This document shows positions 61,898 through 64,000 of a DNA stretch of 64,000 nucleotides, piece by piece; the stretch's first letter is position 1, and each line of letters opens with the position of its first letter. Source of the stretch: Sphingomonadaceae bacterium 3R27C6. GTDB taxonomy: Bacteria > Pseudomonadota > Alphaproteobacteria > Sphingomonadales > Sphingomonadaceae. The notes under the pieces were generated by a model. The model was not told where the DNA came from. It saw only the letters and a list, made by a program, of their open reading frames with translations, and searched no databases. Location of the stretch: the NCBI GenBank assembly GCA_005503215.1, contig SCNS01000027.1, positions 1-64,000 of the forward strand, given 5' to 3'. A program made the translations under genes and the position numbers.

Positions 61898-63610
61898 TTA
61901 ATCCTTCTTGCCGGCCTTCAGCGCCTCGCCGAGGATGTCGCCGAGCGATGCACCCGAGTCCGACGAACCGTACTGAGCGACGGCTTCCTTCTCTTCGGCG
62001 ATCTGCATCGCCTTGACCGAGAAGTTCGGCTTTTTCGAACGGTCGAAGCCGATGACCATCGCATCGAACTTCTGGCCGACCTGGTAACGTTCGGCGCGCT
62101 GTTCGTCGCGGTCGCGGCCGAGGTCGGCGCGCTTGATGAAGCCGGTGGCGCCATCTTCGCCAGCCTGGACTTCGAGGCCGTTGTCGCGGACTTCGAGGAC
62201 GGTGACGGTGATGACGTCGTTCTTCTTCACCGAACCGGCAGCGGCGGTGCCGCCGCCAACGGCCGGAGCACCCTTTTCAAGCTGCTTGATGCCGAGGCTG
62301 ATGCGTTCCTTCTCGACGTCGACGTCGAGAACGACGACCTGCACGGCCTCGCCCTTGCGGTGGAGGTGCAGCGCTTCTTCGCCCGAGATGCCCCACGCGA
62401 TGTCCGACATGTGAACCATGCCGTCGACGTCACCCGGCAGGCCGACGAACAGACCGAATTCGGTCGCGTTCTTGACTTCGCCTTCGACGACCGAGCCCAC
62501 GGGGTGGGTTTCGGCGAACGCGCCCCAGGGGTTCGACTGGGCCTGCTTGAGGCCGAGCGAGATGCGGCGCTTGTCGCTGTCGACTTCGAGGACGATGACG
62601 TCGACTTCCTGGCTCGTCGAGACGATCTTGCCGGGGTGGACGTTCTTCTTGACCCACGACATTTCGCTGACGTGGACCAGGCCTTCGATGCCGGCTTCAA
62701 GTTCGACGAACGCACCGTAATCGGTGATGTTCGTGACCGTGCCCGACAGCTTCGCACCGACGGGGTATTTGGCGGCGACGCCTTCCCACGGATCGCTTTC
62801 GAGCTGCTTCATGCCGAGGCTGATGCGCTGCGTGTCGCGGTTGATGCGGATGATCTGGACGCGGACATTGTCACCGATGTTGATGACTTCGCTCGGGTGG
62901 TTGACGCGCTTGTAGCTCATGTCGGTGACATGGAGCAGGCCGTCGATGCCGCCGAGGTCGACGAACGCACCATAATCGGTGATGTTCTTGACGGCGCCTT
63001 CGATGATCTGACCTTCTTCGAGGTTCTGGATCAGGCCCGAGCGCTGTTCGGCGCGCGTTTCTTCGAGGATGGCGCGACGCGACACGACGATGTTGCCGCG
63101 GCGACGATCCATCTTGAGGATCTGGAAGGGCTGCGGCAGGTCCATGAGCGGGCCGACGTCGCGCACGGGGCGGATATCGACCTGCGAACCCGGAAGGAAC
63201 GCCACGGCGCCGCCGAGGTCGACGGTGAAGCCGCCCTTGACGCGGCCGAAGATGACGCCTTCGACGCGGGCTTCCTTGTTGAATTCTTCTTCGAGGCGGT
63301 CCCAGGCGGCTTCGCGGCGAGCACGGTCGCGCGACAGCATGGTTTCGCCATTGGCGTTTTCGACGCGGTCGACATAGACTTCGACTTCGTCACCGACATT
63401 GATGTCGGCCTTCTGGCCCGGCATCGCGAATTCGCGAAGCGGCACGCGGCCTTCGCTCTTCAGGCCGATGTCGATCACTGCCAGGTCGTTTTCGATCGCG
63501 GTCACGGTGCCCTTGACGACGCGGCCTTCAAAGCCGCCGTCGGCACCACCAAGCGATTCATCGAGCATCGCGGCGAAATCGTCGCGCGTCGGGAAAGCCG
63601 TAGTGGCCAT
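61898..63610 (-). CDS. rpsA: 30S ribosomal protein S1
   Basis: A 570-residue protein with six S1 RNA-binding repeats. They are recognised by repeated cores such as GTVTAIENDLAVIDIGLKSE, GRVKGGFTVDLGG, ITDYGAFVDLGGIDGLLHVT, ITDYGAFVELEAGIEGLVHV, ATEFGLFVGLPGDVDGMVHM and VLEVRDNGLEVQAGEDGATG. It binds mRNA on the small ribosomal subunit. AAGGA lies about 8 bases before the ATG. A clear terminator follows the stop. Confidence 0.97.
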   Translation of the reverse strand: MATTAFPTRDDFAAMLDESLGGADGGFEGRVVKGTVTAIENDLAVIDIGLKSEGRVPLREFAMPGQKADINVGDEVEVYVDRVENANGETMLSRDRARREAAWDRLEEEFNKEARVEGVIFGRVKGGFTVDLGGAVAFLPGSQVDIRPVRDVGPLMDLPQPFQILKMDRRRGNIVVSRRAILEETRAEQRSGLIQNLEEGQIIEGAVKNITDYGAFVDLGGIDGLLHVTDMSYKRVNHPSEVINIGDNVRVQIIRINRDTQRISLGMKQLESDPWEGVAAKYPVGAKLSGTVTNITDYGAFVELEAGIEGLVHVSEMSWVKKNVHPGKIVSTSQEVDVIVLEVDSDKRRISLGLKQAQSNPWGAFAETHPVGSVVEGEVKNATEFGLFVGLPGDVDGMVHMSDIAWGISGEEALHLHRKGEAVQVVVLDVDVEKERISLGIKQLEKGAPAVGGGTAAAGSVKKNDVITVTVLEVRDNGLEVQAGEDGATGFIKRADLGRDRDEQRAERYQVGQKFDAMVIGFDRSKKPNFSVKAMQIAEEKEAVAQYGSSDSGASLGDILGEALKAGKKD

Positions 63611-63885
63611 AATGGATATTCCTTACTTCATCTGTTCCGGCCAAGCGGTTGGTTCCGCTGGTCTTGTGGCCGATCCGCCACGCCTGCCGGATGCAGGGCG
63701 CAGCATCCTTCGAGCCGGTTGCCGGCGAGTCATGGACAAAGCAAAATGGGCGCGGAGGGTGTGTCCCATCGCGCCCGCCGCTCGGTTCGAGCGGCGGTCG
63801 GTCCATGCCTCGACCAGCAATAAAGCCCGTCGGACGGCGCGCATATAGTCTGCAAGCCCTGCCGAAGCAAGGCGGAAAGCCCGTA

Positions 63886-64000
63886 TTAGCCGCGCGCCTT
63901 CCGGCGCTGTTCGACGAACGCGATCGCGGCGGCGAGTGCGGCGTCCTTGTCCATGCCCGTGTTGTCGAGCAGCATGGCGTCCTCCGCCCGGAGGAGCGGC
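63886..64000 (-). CDS. cmk: Cytidylate kinase, C-terminal end (partial)
   Basis: Only the last 38 codons are in the window, on the minus strand and running off the right edge. They read LLRAEDAMLLDNTGMDKDAA and end in EQRRKARG before TAA. The RAEDAMLLDNT segment matches the end of CMP kinases (PAADAVLIDTT-type). The gene order cmk-rpsA-ihfB is conserved in proteobacteria, which supports the call. It would phosphorylate CMP and dCMP. Confidence 0.85.
   Translation of the reverse strand, partial: PLLRAEDAMLLDNTGMDKDAALAAAIAFVEQRRKARG

Noticed and set aside
61763..63823. Open frame of 686 codons on the plus strand opposite rpsA
   Set aside because: It is a shadow of the strongly codon-biased S1 gene and runs through the rpsA terminator and leader. 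No protein-like motif.
63623..63844. 73-codon minus-strand frame between cmk and rpsA
   Set aside because: Arg/Ala-rich composition without motifs; this gap is normally the rpsA leader.

Overview
The window is high-GC chromosomal DNA from an alphaproteobacterium, most likely a sphingomonad (Sphingomonadaceae, perhaps Sphingopyxis or a close relative). The assignment rests on three large TonB-dependent receptors, a cyoABCD-SURF1-RegB/RegA block, the cmk-rpsA-ihfB order and CATTGCGAGCG-type palindromic repeats. It is inferred from gene content, with no database comparison.

Region by region. (1) 1-4.7 kb is the end of an integrated conjugative element: trbK-like, trbL, trbF, trbG and trbI, then a DUF2274 gene and an AlpA-type regulator, all overlapping by a few bases. 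About 830 bp that is mostly non-coding follows, probably containing the element's end; it also holds a possible 27-residue membrane peptide. (2) 5.5-8.1 kb encodes an OmpR/histidine-kinase pair and a LuxR-type regulator with an atypical receiver. (3) 8.4-18.7 kb is the most striking region: a protein of about 2,350 residues that joins an animal-type haem peroxidase domain to several RTX calcium-binding blocks, followed by its type I secretion ATPase and adaptor. The architecture resembles the manganese-oxidising peroxidase MopA of Aurantimonas and Erythrobacter. (4) 18.7-31.4 kb is a catabolic region. A TetR gene faces a Rieske oxygenase/hydrolase pair across two matching operator palindromes. 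Next comes a seven-gene minus-strand operon (quinone oxidoreductase, TauD-type dioxygenase, beta-keto acid cleavage enzyme, RBBP9-like hydrolase, CMD protein, MFS carrier, YeiH exporter) and a TonB receptor. A divergent AraC gene stands at its head, and an identical 17-bp motif precedes both the operon and the receptor.

(5) 31.4-44.6 kb is a minus-strand block resembling a carbohydrate (uronate) uptake locus: GntR regulator, TonB receptor, metallohydrolase-like secreted protein, KduI, ECF sigma, FecR anti-sigma, STN-domain TonB receptor and an exported FAD oxidoreductase. No glycoside hydrolase or lyase is present. GntR-like operator words lie upstream of gntR and of the first receptor. (6) 44.9-53.7 kb holds a DUF1905 protein, an MFS carrier, the bo-type quinol oxidase operon cyoABCD with SURF1, and the redox-sensing RegB/RegA pair, all tightly coupled. 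(7) 53.7-64 kb is housekeeping: prolyl oligopeptidase, DUF4112, an orphan peptide-binding lipoprotein, an exported hydrolase, tRNA-Leu(TAA), an ABC-2 exporter, ihfB, rpsA with a clear terminator, and the 3' end of cmk.

Many starts were moved inward from the longest open frame where a Shine-Dalgarno sequence or a stop/start overlap supports it. Several genes of region 5 appear to use TTG.
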